A DNA stretch of 44,618 nt from Actinomycetota bacterium. GTDB lineage: Bacteria; Actinomycetota; Actinomycetes; Streptosporangiales; Streptosporangiaceae. Where the stretch lies: positions 1 to 44,618 of the forward strand of contig PLRW01000141.1 in NCBI GenBank assembly GCA_003164955.1. The letters are read 5' to 3'. The position numbers and the translations under genes are program-made. The notes beneath the pieces are model-generated. The model was not told where the DNA came from, did no database searches, and was given only the letters and a program-made list of their open reading frames with translations. This document shows, in pieces, positions 33,301 through 40,757 of the stretch. Position 1 is the stretch's first letter. Every line of letters starts with the position of its first letter.

Positions 33301-34685
33301 CCGGGCACAGCGCGCCCGTCAGGGCGGTAGCCTTCGGCCCCGACTCCAATCTGCTCGCCTCGGCCGACGATGACGGCGCTATTCGCGTGTGGAACGCGAA
33401 GACCGGCGCGCCCCTCGGCTCCTTGCCTGGCGGCGGCACTCAGCCCGTCGACGCTCTGGCCTTCAGCCCCAAGGGCACGCTGCTGGCCAGCGGCGGCGTG
33501 GATGGCGTGGTGCGGCTGTGGGACATCAATACCAGGGCTCAGATCAGTGCGCTAACCGGCCCGTCGAGCCGGGTGACCGGGCTAGCGTTCAGTCACAACG
33601 GGCAGACCATCGCCAGCGTCGAGGCCGATCCGACGGTAGGACTCTGGAATGTCACCACCCCGCCGCAACCGGAGACAAGCAGCATCGCCGCGGTGGCAAC
33701 CGGCGCCGGTGCGCGGATGCCCATAGCGACCATTGGCAGCGGTACCGCCATGGGTTTGTGGAACCCGATCTCTGCCGCCAGTTATGCTTCCGCGGCCTTG
33801 CCCACGCCGCTAGCCGTCAGCGCGGCGCCCCTCGGCGATATTCCTCCGTCCCTAGCGCTCAGCCCGGACGGCACCGTCGTGGCGGTGCCACTGGCAAGCC
33901 GGGAAGTGGGGCTCTGGTCGATAGCCAGCGGGCGCAGGATTGCCAGCACGCCGCCCGCCTCGCAGCCACTCACCAGCGTCGCCTACAGCCCGGCTGCGGA
34001 TGATCCAATCCTGGCCGCCGGCGGTTCTTACGGCACCGTGTACCTCTGGCCGCCTGGGGCCTCGCAGCCCATATCTGTCAACGGAGAACTGGCTTCCGGA
34101 ATCACCTCGATCGCATTCAGCCCCCACGGGGCAATGCTCGCGGCAGGCTCATCCGACGGGACTTTCCTACTGGTGAAACGCGCTCCTTCCGGTCAGTGGA
34201 CACCCTTTACGCCGCCGACTCTTCCGCTTGACGCAATCAACACCGTGGCGTTCAGCGCCGATGGGACGCTACTGGCCACCGGATCGGTGAGCGGGATCGT
34301 ACGGCTGTGGAACATCAGCGATCCAGCGAACCCGATAAAGGTGGCGTCGCTAACTGGTCCCGCCGGGCCGGTCATCTCCGTCGCATTCAGCGAAGACGGC
34401 ATGCTGGCGGCATCTTCCGACGATGACAGCATCCGGGTGTGGAACACCAAGAACCCGGCCGCGCCGACCCCGGTCGCGACCCTCACCGGCCTCGCCACCC
34501 CGACCAGTGTGGCCTGGGAACCAGGAAAACAGACGCTGGTGGGCGCGGCTCCGGACGGAACCCTGCTGACGTGGGATACCGACCCCCGTGATGTCGCGAA
34601 CCGAATCTGTCATGCGCTGGCGAGCCACAGCGCAGAGGTTGCCGCCATCGTCCCGAGCAGCGGCTACCCATCCGTGTGTCCCTGA
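30348..34685 (+). CDS. Membrane nSTAND ATPase with two WD40 propellers
   Basis: The protein has 1445 residues; GGGAGG precedes the ATG. Residues 37-88 are two hydrophobic stretches. Residues 100-230 are helical. The nSTAND1 domain begins at about 234 (RPYPGLAPFEERDAAWFFGR), with Walker A GVSGAGKS (281-288), Walker B LILVVDQFEE (Asp400) and LLAHALLETW near 523. A clear transmembrane helix lies at about 729-750 (IAGLAAAIATVVIAVITVLQ), followed by LSLLLDVEAYRV. From about 820 to 1425 I count about 14 WD40 blades ending in patterns such as TVRLWG, IRVWNA and VRLWDI, enough for two seven-bladed propellers. One blade near 1130 is degenerate. STAND proteins are ligand-triggered switches in signalling, cell death or phage defence. 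No effector domain is attached. Confidence 0.9.
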   Translation: MAPGESGGGAPAETRAQAQAGIRGWVTHNEAKLRHMAPQAILTGMTAAAFAPILVPMMTTSVDSAAVQAALLTQFGGAGAGYLAAAVQQFADRQGERAEPPAITEEKLRELLREAFEGDLSGASSAKTRQTISDLVLGVNGVEALLQAAAESDEAGLLSHLVRALSADRSFLSTALGMLDSLRRIFSDIQSSQRDADELPSRVLLEIRLLRHELTRRSPVVADLTPAADSSHLAGPRPYPGLAPFEERDAAWFFGRDDLIVKLVNALDRRVYGNTPLVVAGVSGAGKSSVLRAGLIPALEAGGLTEPGSADWPVRAMRPDRHPLEQLSLHLGELAGGLICSDVHEQLMVDPARAPMIVRQGLLSREGRQRRGIMPTGNDPIRGIGGGSDAGQRRLILVVDQFEEVFTRCHDEEERRVFIDALCAIASGSRDEPPTGLVVIGLQIAFEEQCTAHPGLRPALARPVNVDTMTADEFREAIELPASLAGLTVQAGLVPTMLGDLGAVESRTTAGQLTYDPGRLPLLAHALLETWKARDGQELTIAAYQKAGGVRDALANTADGLLGSLNESERQALRRLLVYHLIAAVDFSEDARRHISREALLKELLPEDRKRADLLLDRLTNARLLTVDAGGMQIAHEALLRHWPALADWLAAERDWRRETQRVLEQARTWDAEGRDADLLPRGIALAIIEDKIAGARVAGLGELGELAREFLDVARRQAARARHRKRTRIAGLAAAIATVVIAVITVLQVHAAENRNLALAESRATTSQLIEAAQHANDPVLSLLLDVEAYRVGGATADNGLLSAQADFFTSTLTNPAGAGSAVAFDSAAPLLAIAGHDAITVFRVTPHQRALTLRGGSPFYAVAFSPAGTLLAGAEQDGVTIVWDVQTWKPVVVLGSANGLSVNAVAFQPHGGLIATAGISGVVTVWNLHGRHVSVLQAGTPQNGVTINGLAFSPDGTRLAAACSDRTVRLWGMRGKPKPVMLTGHSAPVRAVAFGPDSNLLASADDDGAIRVWNAKTGAPLGSLPGGGTQPVDALAFSPKGTLLASGGVDGVVRLWDINTRAQISALTGPSSRVTGLAFSHNGQTIASVEADPTVGLWNVTTPPQPETSSIAAVATGAGARMPIATIGSGTAMGLWNPISAASYASAALPTPLAVSAAPLGDIPPSLALSPDGTVVAVPLASREVGLWSIASGRRIASTPPASQPLTSVAYSPAADDPILAAGGSYGTVYLWPPGASQPISVNGELASGITSIAFSPHGAMLAAGSSDGTFLLVKRAPSGQWTPFTPPTLPLDAINTVAFSADGTLLATGSVSGIVRLWNISDPANPIKVASLTGPAGPVISVAFSEDGMLAASSDDDSIRVWNTKNPAAPTPVATLTGLATPTSVAWEPGKQTLVGAAPDGTLLTWDTDPRDVANRICHALASHSAEVAAIVPSSGYPSVCP

Positions 34686-34740
34686 CCGGAATTACCGGTG
34701 ACAGAATGTAGGGGTCCGCTGAAGATGTCGGTCCTGCCGC

Positions 34741-35001
34741 CTAGTTGTCAGCGGCCGTGTCGGTTGAGCCGCCTACTTGTCGGCGGTCTCGCCGTCGCGA
34801 CCGAGGGCCAAGAGCAAAGTCCCGCTGGCTCGGCCCGCTGGCCTGGTCGGTGAACGCGATCGTGCCGTCGGGTCCGGCGCTGGCGATCCACGTCGTCGCA
34901 TTCGGCGGCGTGATGAGGGCCGCGTAGATCCCTCCGCCGATGATCGCGGCGCCGGCGCCGGCGCCGCGGATCGTGATGTTGATGAGCGGGTTGTCTGCCA
35001 T
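34741..35001 (-). CDS. 86-residue protein with one hydrophobic segment, unknown function
   Basis: I chose ATG 35001 because GGGGGAGG lies about five bases upstream; a frame nine codons longer has no such site. The sequence MADNPLINITIRGAGAGAAI then IGGGIYAALI could be a weak transmembrane or glycine-zipper helix. It is followed by TTWIASAGPDGTIAFTDQ and a basic, then acidic tail. No family is recognised. It is convergent with the nSTAND gene, 55 bases from its stop, and may belong to the same cassette. The 292 bases between its start and the next gene contain nothing I can call. Confidence 0.6.
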   Translation of the reverse strand: MADNPLINITIRGAGAGAAIIGGGIYAALITPPNATTWIASAGPDGTIAFTDQASGPSQRDFALGPRSRRRDRRQVGGSTDTAADN

Positions 35002-35293
35002 GATGCCTCCCCCTGAGGAACGGGCCATCCGGTCCTGGTCCCGATCCTGGTGCGGAAACGGGGCTCATATCAGCACTTCGTGCACGATTAAGGACAATGA
35101 GTCACGCAGGTATGGCAGCAGCGGGGGCATAGGTGCGACCCGGCAGGGTATTGCAGGCGCAGGCCCAGGGCGCCGCGCGGACGCCCGGCCCTCTTGACCG
35201 CGGGGCGGCGGCCGGCTCGGATAGCACGCAGTCCCGGCATTTCCTGAGCCCGCTGCCCGGCCGAAGTGCCCAGGGCCCGATGAGGAGGAGCGC

Positions 35294-37234
35294 ATGAGCG
35301 CGGACCAGGCAGAACATGGCCAGGTGAGTGAGCGGGAGGCTCGCCAGGTAGCGGAGGAAGCCCGCGAGGCCGGCTGGGAGCAGCCAAGCTTCGGCAAGCA
35401 GCTCTTCCTGGGGGACTTCCGGCTGGACCTGATCCACCCGCATCCGCGCCCCGACGCGGAATCCAGCCGCCGCGGCGGGGAGTTCTGCGCCCGGCTGCGA
35501 GAGTTCTGCGAGGCGTCGGTGGACGCCGCGCAGATCGAGCGGGACGCCCGGATACCCGACGAGGTGGTCAAGGGGCTGGCCGCGATCGGCACGTTCGGCA
35601 TGAAGGTCGCGCCGGAATACGGCGGGCTCGGGCTCAGCAACTTGTACTACAACCGGGCGCTGATGATCGTCGGGTCGGTCTGCCCGGCGCTGGCCGCGAT
35701 GCTGTCCGCGCACCAGTCCATCGGGGTGCCGCAGCCGCTGGCGATGTTCGGCACCGACGAGCAGAAGCAGCGGTACCTGCCCCGGTGCGCGCGCGGTGAG
35801 ATCAGCGCGTTCCTGCTCACCGAGCCCGACGTCGGCTCCGACCCGGCCCGGCTGACCACCACGGCGACGCCGTCGGCGGACGGGTCGGAATACGTGCTGG
35901 ACGGGGAGAAGCTCTGGACGACGAACGGGGTGGTCGCCGACCTGCTGGTGGTGATGGCCAAGGTGCCGAAGGGCGACGGGCACCGCGGCGGGATCACCGC
36001 GTTCGTGGTCGAGGCCACCGCGCCGGGGATCACCGTGGAACGGCGGAACGCGTTCATGGGCCTGCGCGGCCTGGAGAACGGGCTGACCAGGTTCGACCAG
36101 GTCCGGGTGTCGGCCGTGGACCGCATCGGCCGCGAGGGCCAGGGCCTGAAGATCGCCCTGACCACGCTCAACACCGGCCGGCTGGCGCTCCCGGCGGGCT
36201 GCGCCGCGACCGGCAAGCTGGCGCTGAAGATGGCCCGGGAATGGTCACGGGAACGGGTGCAGTGGGGGCGGCCGGTCGGCGAGCACGAGGAGGTGGCCGT
36301 CAAGATCTCCTTCATCGCCGCCACCACCTACGCGCTGGAGGCGATGGTCGAGCTGTCCAGCCAGCTCGCGGACGACAAGCGCAACGACTTCCGCATCGAG
36401 GCGGCGCTGGCCAAGCTGTGGTGCTCGGAGATGGCCAGCACGATCGCCGACGAGCTGGTGCAGATCCGCGGCGGCCGCGGGTATGAGACCGCGGCGTCCC
36501 TCGCCGCGCGCGGTGAGCGCGGCGTGCCCGCCGAGCAGATGCTGCGCGACATGCGCATCAACCGGATCTTCGAGGGCTCCTCGGAGATCATGCGGCTGTT
36601 CATCGCGCGTGAGGCGGTGGACGCGCACCTGTCCGCGGCCGGTGACCTGATCGACCCGCAGGTGCCGATCGCCCAGCGCACCCGGGCGGCCGGCCGGGCC
36701 GGCGGCTTCTACGCCCGGTGGCTGCCCACGCTGGTCACCGGCGACGGGCAGAAGCCCCGCGCCTACAGCGACTTCGGCCCGCTGGCCACGCACCTGCGGT
36801 ACGTGGAGCGGGCCAGCCGGAAGCTGGCCCGGGTCACCTTCTACGGGATGGCGCGGTGGCAGGGCCGGCTCGAGCACAAGCAGCGTTTCCTGGGCCGGAT
36901 CGTCGACATCGGCGCGGAGCTGTTCGCGATCAGCGCCGCGTGCGTGCGGGCCCAGCACGACATGGCGGCGGCCACCGGGACCGGCCGGGACGCGACGGCG
37001 GCCGAGCTGGCCGGCCTGTTCTGCACCCAGGCGCGGCTGCGGGCCGAGGAACTGTTCGGCCAGCTATGGCGCAACACCGACAGTCCCGACGCGGCCCTGG
37101 CGCGGCGCGTGCTGTCCGGCCGCTACCTGTGGCTGGAGGACGGCGTCATCGATCCGTCGATACCCGGGCCGCTGATCGCCGAGGCCGAGCCGGGCCCGGC
37201 CAAGACGGAGAACGTGCACCGCCGCATCATCTGA
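35294..37234 (+). CDS. Long (VLCAD-type) acyl-CoA dehydrogenase
   Basis: This 646-residue enzyme has an N-terminal extension (about 1-60), the FAD dehydrogenase body with YGGLGLSNLYYNRALMIVGS, AFLLTEPDVGSDPARLTTTA, EKLWTTNGVVADLLVVMA, RGGRGYETAASLAARGE and RIFEGSSEIMRLFIAREA (catalytic Glu in the IFEG segment). A C-terminal helical domain of about 180 residues follows. This layout matches very-long-chain acyl-CoA dehydrogenases, which are membrane-associated in other organisms. GAGGAG precedes the ATG. Other beta-oxidation genes are absent, though it lies within the accessory region. A strong hairpin follows the stop. Confidence 0.92.
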   Translation: MSADQAEHGQVSEREARQVAEEAREAGWEQPSFGKQLFLGDFRLDLIHPHPRPDAESSRRGGEFCARLREFCEASVDAAQIERDARIPDEVVKGLAAIGTFGMKVAPEYGGLGLSNLYYNRALMIVGSVCPALAAMLSAHQSIGVPQPLAMFGTDEQKQRYLPRCARGEISAFLLTEPDVGSDPARLTTTATPSADGSEYVLDGEKLWTTNGVVADLLVVMAKVPKGDGHRGGITAFVVEATAPGITVERRNAFMGLRGLENGLTRFDQVRVSAVDRIGREGQGLKIALTTLNTGRLALPAGCAATGKLALKMAREWSRERVQWGRPVGEHEEVAVKISFIAATTYALEAMVELSSQLADDKRNDFRIEAALAKLWCSEMASTIADELVQIRGGRGYETAASLAARGERGVPAEQMLRDMRINRIFEGSSEIMRLFIAREAVDAHLSAAGDLIDPQVPIAQRTRAAGRAGGFYARWLPTLVTGDGQKPRAYSDFGPLATHLRYVERASRKLARVTFYGMARWQGRLEHKQRFLGRIVDIGAELFAISAACVRAQHDMAAATGTGRDATAAELAGLFCTQARLRAEELFGQLWRNTDSPDAALARRVLSGRYLWLEDGVIDPSIPGPLIAEAEPGPAKTENVHRRII

Positions 37235-37238
37235 CGCC

Positions 37239-37279
37239 GCCTGCCGGGCGCCCGCCTGCCCGGCGGGCGCCCGGCAGGC
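37239..37279. terminator. Perfect 18-bp GC hairpin after the acyl-CoA dehydrogenase
   Basis: The arms gcctgccgggcgcccgcc (37239-37256) and ggcgggcgcccggcaggc (37262-37279) are exactly complementary with a five-base loop, starting four bases after the stop. No T-run follows. Confidence 0.88.
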
Positions 37280-37377
37280 CCGGGGTCAGGCCGCGGCCGC
37301 GTTGTTGGCCGGGGCGGTCTGAAGCGGCGCGGTGGCCCTCGAGGCGGTGCGCTTGCCGAAAATCTCATCCGTGCAGG

Positions 37378-37610
37378 TTAAGCGGCATGCCGGTACTCGT
37401 GGAGGATGCCGCCGAGGCGGTCCCGTCTGTGGACGTGAACTCGGGTGGCGGCACCGAGCTCGGGGATTGGCGAGGGCAATGCGTGCAGTGGCCGGGCGTT
37501 CGCGATTCCCTGGTGAGGTCGATGGGCGTTGTAGAACTGCTCGAACTCGCAGGGTGTAGAGCAGGTGCCGCTGGTTCCAGATCAGGGTGCGGAGCCAGAA
37601 CCCCCTTGGC
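37378..37610 (-). mobile_element. Transposase C-terminal remnant with a frameshift
   Basis: On the minus strand EFEQFYNAHRPHQGIANARP, PLHALPSPIPELG and HRRDRLGGILHEYRHAA then a TAA stop form the end of an integrase-core transposase. IWNQRHLLYTL, which should lead into it, is in another frame (two bases appear to be missing before EFEQF). It is the same family and orientation as the pieces at 27710-28195, which hold N-terminal and core segments, so the two loci may be halves of related IS copies. Confidence 0.8.
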
Positions 37611-37734
37611 CGCGCTCACGCCGGGACCAATGCCGGGGCTGCTCCCGCCAAGTTGCAGCACGCACGGTTGCTCAGCCCCACCGGCACGCGACCTTGGCCG
37701 TTTTGGAACCCTACAGGGGATGCGGGGTCCGCCA

Positions 37735-38436
37735 TCATGCCGCAGCCTTCAGGGCGTCCAGCTCGAACAGCCGCTCGCCGCACAAGCAGATAATCGTTGT
37801 GCCCTGGCTCATCGACCATCCGCCGTGCTCGCCGTGGCCTGCCCGGCCGACGCGCCGGTCGATGCCGCATTCGAGCGTCGTCGTGTTGCGAATGAGGGTG
37901 CTCATCGCGCGAGCTTCGTTGCGCGGCCCGAATGAGTAATTGAGGCCGAAGTTATTGTCCCAATAGGTGGCTCCGGCGACAGTATAAAAAGCCGCGAGCT
38001 GACCTGTTGCGCCTATGGCGACCGGACCAATGTTCCACAATTCGGTGCTGGGTTGATGCGGCGCGCTGGCTGGCGTGAACGGCGGCGAGTAGATACCGAA
38101 GGCGTTGCGGCAGGTAAACCAGTTGTCCGTCGTGTAGACGATGCCCACTTGTTTCTGGAAGGCAATATCTCTCACCAGGAGCTGGACGTTCAGGTTGCCG
38201 GCGGCTGCTTGATACCCGCCGACGAGCACATTCGAGCCCATGACGAAAGTACTTAACCCTTCCGCGACCTTCGCCGCCTTCAGGTCGGCCAGCTTGAACA
38301 GCCGCTCGCCGCACGAGCAGATAATCGTTGTGCCCTGGCTCAGCGACCATCCGCCGTGCTCGCCGTGGCCTGCCCGGCCGACGCGCCGGTCGATGCCGCA
38401 TTCGAGCGTCGCCGTGTTGCGAATGAGGGTGCTCAT
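37735..38436 (-). CDS. CBM21-like protein flanked by two copies of a zinc-ribbon-like module
   Basis: Residues 1-55 of 233 (MSTLIRNTATLECGIDRRVG, then GWSLSQGTTIICSCGERLFK) recur almost unchanged at 178-232. The middle (about 85-170) has QVGIVYTTDNWFTCRNAFGI, ELWNIG, AAFYTVAGATYWDNNFGLNY, which is the YWDNNxGxNY hallmark of CBM21-type carbohydrate-binding domains. There is no signal peptide. Each module has its own ATG, but only the first has AAAGGAG; the second has AACGAAG at the same place. The CxC within ICSCGERLF might bind metal. It is possibly a glycan-binding accessory protein; the function is unknown. Confidence 0.78.
   Translation of the reverse strand: MSTLIRNTATLECGIDRRVGRAGHGEHGGWSLSQGTTIICSCGERLFKLADLKAAKVAEGLSTFVMGSNVLVGGYQAAAGNLNVQLLVRDIAFQKQVGIVYTTDNWFTCRNAFGIYSPPFTPASAPHQPSTELWNIGPVAIGATGQLAAFYTVAGATYWDNNFGLNYSFGPRNEARAMSTLIRNTTTLECGIDRRVGRAGHGEHGGWSMSQGTTIICLCGERLFELDALKAAA
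37741..37905. repeat. Direct repeat of about 165 bp, copy A (partner at 38271-38436)
   Basis: This copy and the one at about 38271-38436 share long identical blocks such as cgaccatccgccgtgctcgc, and I count only about nine differences. They encode the two ends of the CBM21-like protein. The high identity points to a recent duplication of the 5' end into the 3' end of the gene. Confidence 0.9.
38271..38436. repeat. Direct repeat of about 165 bp, copy B
   Basis: This is the 5' copy on the coding strand, including the start codon and bordered by the functional-looking AAAGGAG site. It pairs with copy A at 37741-37905. Confidence 0.9.
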
Positions 38437-38784
38437 CGCGCGAACTCCTTTGCGAGATTCGGAGGTGCCCGTTCATCAGTTCGCCGAGAATGCGCCGGGC
38501 CGGCCGGGGCATTAGGTAAGGACCGTGCACCCAGGGCTCAAATGGTTGATTTTCCCTGGGTGACAGCGGGATCGGGTCTTCCCAAGGGAGTCGGTTTTAG
38601 CGCCGGGTGGCCTGGCGCGCAGCGAGAAGTGCGCCTACAGGGGCGAGGTTCCGCACGGCCACCGCGTGCGCGCGGCGGACCGGCTCAGCCCACCACCACA
38701 GCATACCCCGAACACGATAGGTCATGCCTGTGCCGCAACTGCGACCGGCCGCTGGCGCCACTGGCGGCAGGGGCTGGTGCCCGG

Positions 38785-38922
38785 ATCCGGGCCGCCGGCT
38801 CTGCGCAGGTCATGCAGCCGGATCGGGGCAGGTCGAGTTCCCGGACGAGGACCCGGAACCGGTGGGTGAGGTACTCGGGCGGATCGGCCGCCCGTCGGCG
38901 TAGGTGAACATCGGCTGTCCCT
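38785..38922 (-). pseudogene. Tyrosine recombinase (phage integrase) remnant
   Basis: Three frames have to be joined: VFTYADGRPIRP-like MFTYADGRPIRP, then EYLTHRFRVLVRELDLP, then PIRLHDLRRAGGP. Together they match the region leading to the HxLRH box of tyrosine integrases, with HDLRR in place of HDLRH. Two frameshifts in about 140 bases show it is dead. The catalytic Tyr region is absent. Confidence 0.72.
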
Positions 38923-38924
38923 GC

Positions 38925-39433
38925 CGCCTGCGCGTGGCCGAGAAGGGCTGTACCGCCCGCTGTGGTCTGACCGGCTCCTCGCCGAGGCGCAGGCGGCCAC
39001 CGAGCAGATCCACCCCGGCGTGGACGCGGGCAAGAGGTCCGCGCAGATGCGTGAGGCCTTCGACGACGCGCTGGTCACCGGCTGGGAAGAACTCGAGCCG
39101 GGAATCCGGCTACCCGACCAGGACGACCGGCACGTGCTCACGGCGGCTATCCGGGGCGGCGCGCAGGGCATCATCACCGCGAACACGAAGGACTTCCCCG
39201 CCGCCGCACTCGAACCGCTCGGGCTGGAGGCGGTCCGCCCCGACGACTTCCTGCTCGACCAGCCCGACCTCAGCCCGCCCACCATCCTGCAAATCATCCG
39301 CGAGCAAGCCGCCCGCACCAGAAGGCCACCGCTCACCCCGTAAGACATGGCGACCCTGCTTGGCAGGGCAGGCATACCCGGCTTCGCCGATGAGATCCTC
39401 CGCCTCATGGCCAGCCCCCTGGACGGCACCTGA
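38925..39433 (+). pseudogene. PIN-domain (VapC-like) gene with frameshift and premature stop
   Basis: The main surviving frame (ATG/GTG about 39020) reads MREAFDDALVTGWEELEPGI, then DQDDRHVLTAAIRGGAQGII and TANTKDFP, the second half of a PIN nuclease with its conserved acidic DxxDxH residues. Upstream GLYRPLWSDRLLAE continues the frame, but VAEKG, which should precede it, is one frame away. After LTP an in-frame TAA (39341-39343) interrupts, and the tail DMATLLGRAGIPGFADEILR continues to a second stop at 39433. The 107-residue middle could still be translated but lacks the first catalytic Asp region. Confidence 0.72.
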
Positions 39434-40070
39434 CCGGCAAGGCTGTCCGGCCGGCCTGGACGCCGCCGATGCATCAGAGGGGCTGGTATGCGTGGAACCC
39501 GCTGGCACCACGGGGTCTCTCCCTGCCACCAGGAGAAACAGCAGACCCTAGCCGCCGCCCGGGCCGGGCCGGAAGCTCTGCTGCCCCATCGGGAATAGCG
39601 GGCCGATCGCTCAACAGGCAAAGACGATCATGCCCATGGCTGCTCGGATGTCCCGGCACAGGTAAGGGTGCTCGTGTTCGCGCGTGGCCCTAAAGCCCGA
39701 ACGCCTTCGCTAGCGAATTGAGCCGCCCGGTAATCCCGGCCGTCACCTACGATGGGAGCCTGCCCGCGCCGGCAAGGAGAAAGTGATTGCGGCGTACGCC
39801 GTTCTGACTTGCAGAATCGAGGCCTGGCGTGGCTAATGTGCCAGAATCCGGTCCGCTGGCCGGCCGTCCTGGCCCGCGCAGCCACCCGGATTCCCCAGGC
39901 CATGCAGGAAAGATCGTCGCGATCTTCACGGATGGTGCATGTGCTGCCAGCGACGATCACGGATCGTGCCCCTCGCGGGGCCAGAGGTTCAGAAGAATCT
40001 GAAGCGATTTGTGAGGTGCAGTGCCATTCGTTTATGCGGCCAAGGGTCTGAGGGCGAGGAAAGTGCCGCG
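39434..40070. other. Gene-free stretch with two small palindromes
   Basis: No gene is supported here. Two short inverted repeats occur: aagatcg-tcg-cgatctt at 39910-39926 and acgatc-acg-gatcgt at 39953-39967. They lie beyond the 3' end of kdpE and could be operators of something lost, or terminator stems. Confidence 0.45.
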
Positions 40071-40757
40071 TCAGTTGCCGGGCGTGGTGAGGCGGTAGCC
40101 GACCGCCGGGTCGCTCTGCAGGAGCTGCCCGTTTTCGTCACCGAGCTTCCGTCTTATCCGGTAGGCGTACACCTTTAGGTAGTGCAGTTCCTTCTCGTAG
40201 CCGGGACCCCAGACGTTCTCCAGGATCATCCGGCGCGTGCAGACCTTCCCGGCGTAGCGGGCCAGGTAGGCGAGGAAGTCGAACTCCCGTGGGGTGAGAT
40301 CGAGGGGACGGCCGCCGAAGGTGGCCTCGTAGTGGACGAGGTCGAGGTGGAGGCCTCCCACGTCGAGTTCCGCGGGGTGCCCGGCGTTGTCCGCGGTGCC
40401 GCGATGGCGGACCGCGACTCGCAGCCGGGCATCGAGTTCGCGCATGCCAAAGGGCTTGGTCATGTAGTCATCGGCGCCGCCATCCAGCGCTTCGACCTTG
40501 CGGTCTTCGGAGCCGTCCGCGGACAGCACGAGGATGGGCGCGTCGCTCCAGGTCCTGATGCGCCTGCAGACCTCCAGCCCGTCCAGGTCGGGGAGGCCCA
40601 GGTCGAGCACGATGACGTCCGGGGCGCGGATCGCCGCTTCGGTGAGTCCCTCGTTTCCTGTCTCCGCGGTCCGCACGAGGTACCCGAAAGCTTCCAGGCC
40701 GACCCGGCAGACGTTCAGCAGGCCCGGATCGTCATCAATGATGAGAATCTGCGGCAA
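40071..40757 (-). CDS. kdpE: KdpE, OmpR-family response regulator
   Basis: The 228-residue regulator has a receiver domain with acidic residues IIDDD (6-10), phospho-acceptor Asp52 in VIVLDLGLPD and Lys101 in DDYMTKPFG. A winged helix follows, with LDLTPREFDFLAYLARYAGK, VWGPGYEKELHYLKVYAYRI and RRKLGDENG. The WGP-YLKVY pattern is that of KdpE. Its ATG overlaps the end of the histidine kinase gene by 23 bases. It activates kdpFABC when potassium is low, partnered by KdpD. Confidence 0.93.
   Translation of the reverse strand: MPQILIIDDDPGLLNVCRVGLEAFGYLVRTAETGNEGLTEAAIRAPDVIVLDLGLPDLDGLEVCRRIRTWSDAPILVLSADGSEDRKVEALDGGADDYMTKPFGMRELDARLRVAVRHRGTADNAGHPAELDVGGLHLDLVHYEATFGGRPLDLTPREFDFLAYLARYAGKVCTRRMILENVWGPGYEKELHYLKVYAYRIRRKLGDENGQLLQSDPAVGYRLTTPGN

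Noticed and set aside
35088..35387. Minus-strand ORF ending in a Cys/His-rich SHLCPRCCHTC segment
   Set aside because: It looks zinc-finger-like, but the rest is Pro/Arg/Gly filler overlapping the acyl-CoA dehydrogenase start; no ribosome site.
27710..37610. Intact composite transposon bounded by the two transposase loci
   Set aside because: Both loci are fragments with deletions and frameshifts in the same orientation, and no terminal inverted repeats or target duplications were found, so only remnants are claimed.
38722..39621. A 299-codon minus-strand frame covering the integrase fragment
   Set aside because: Only about ten residues at its end belong to the integrase; the rest is antisense to the PIN remnant.
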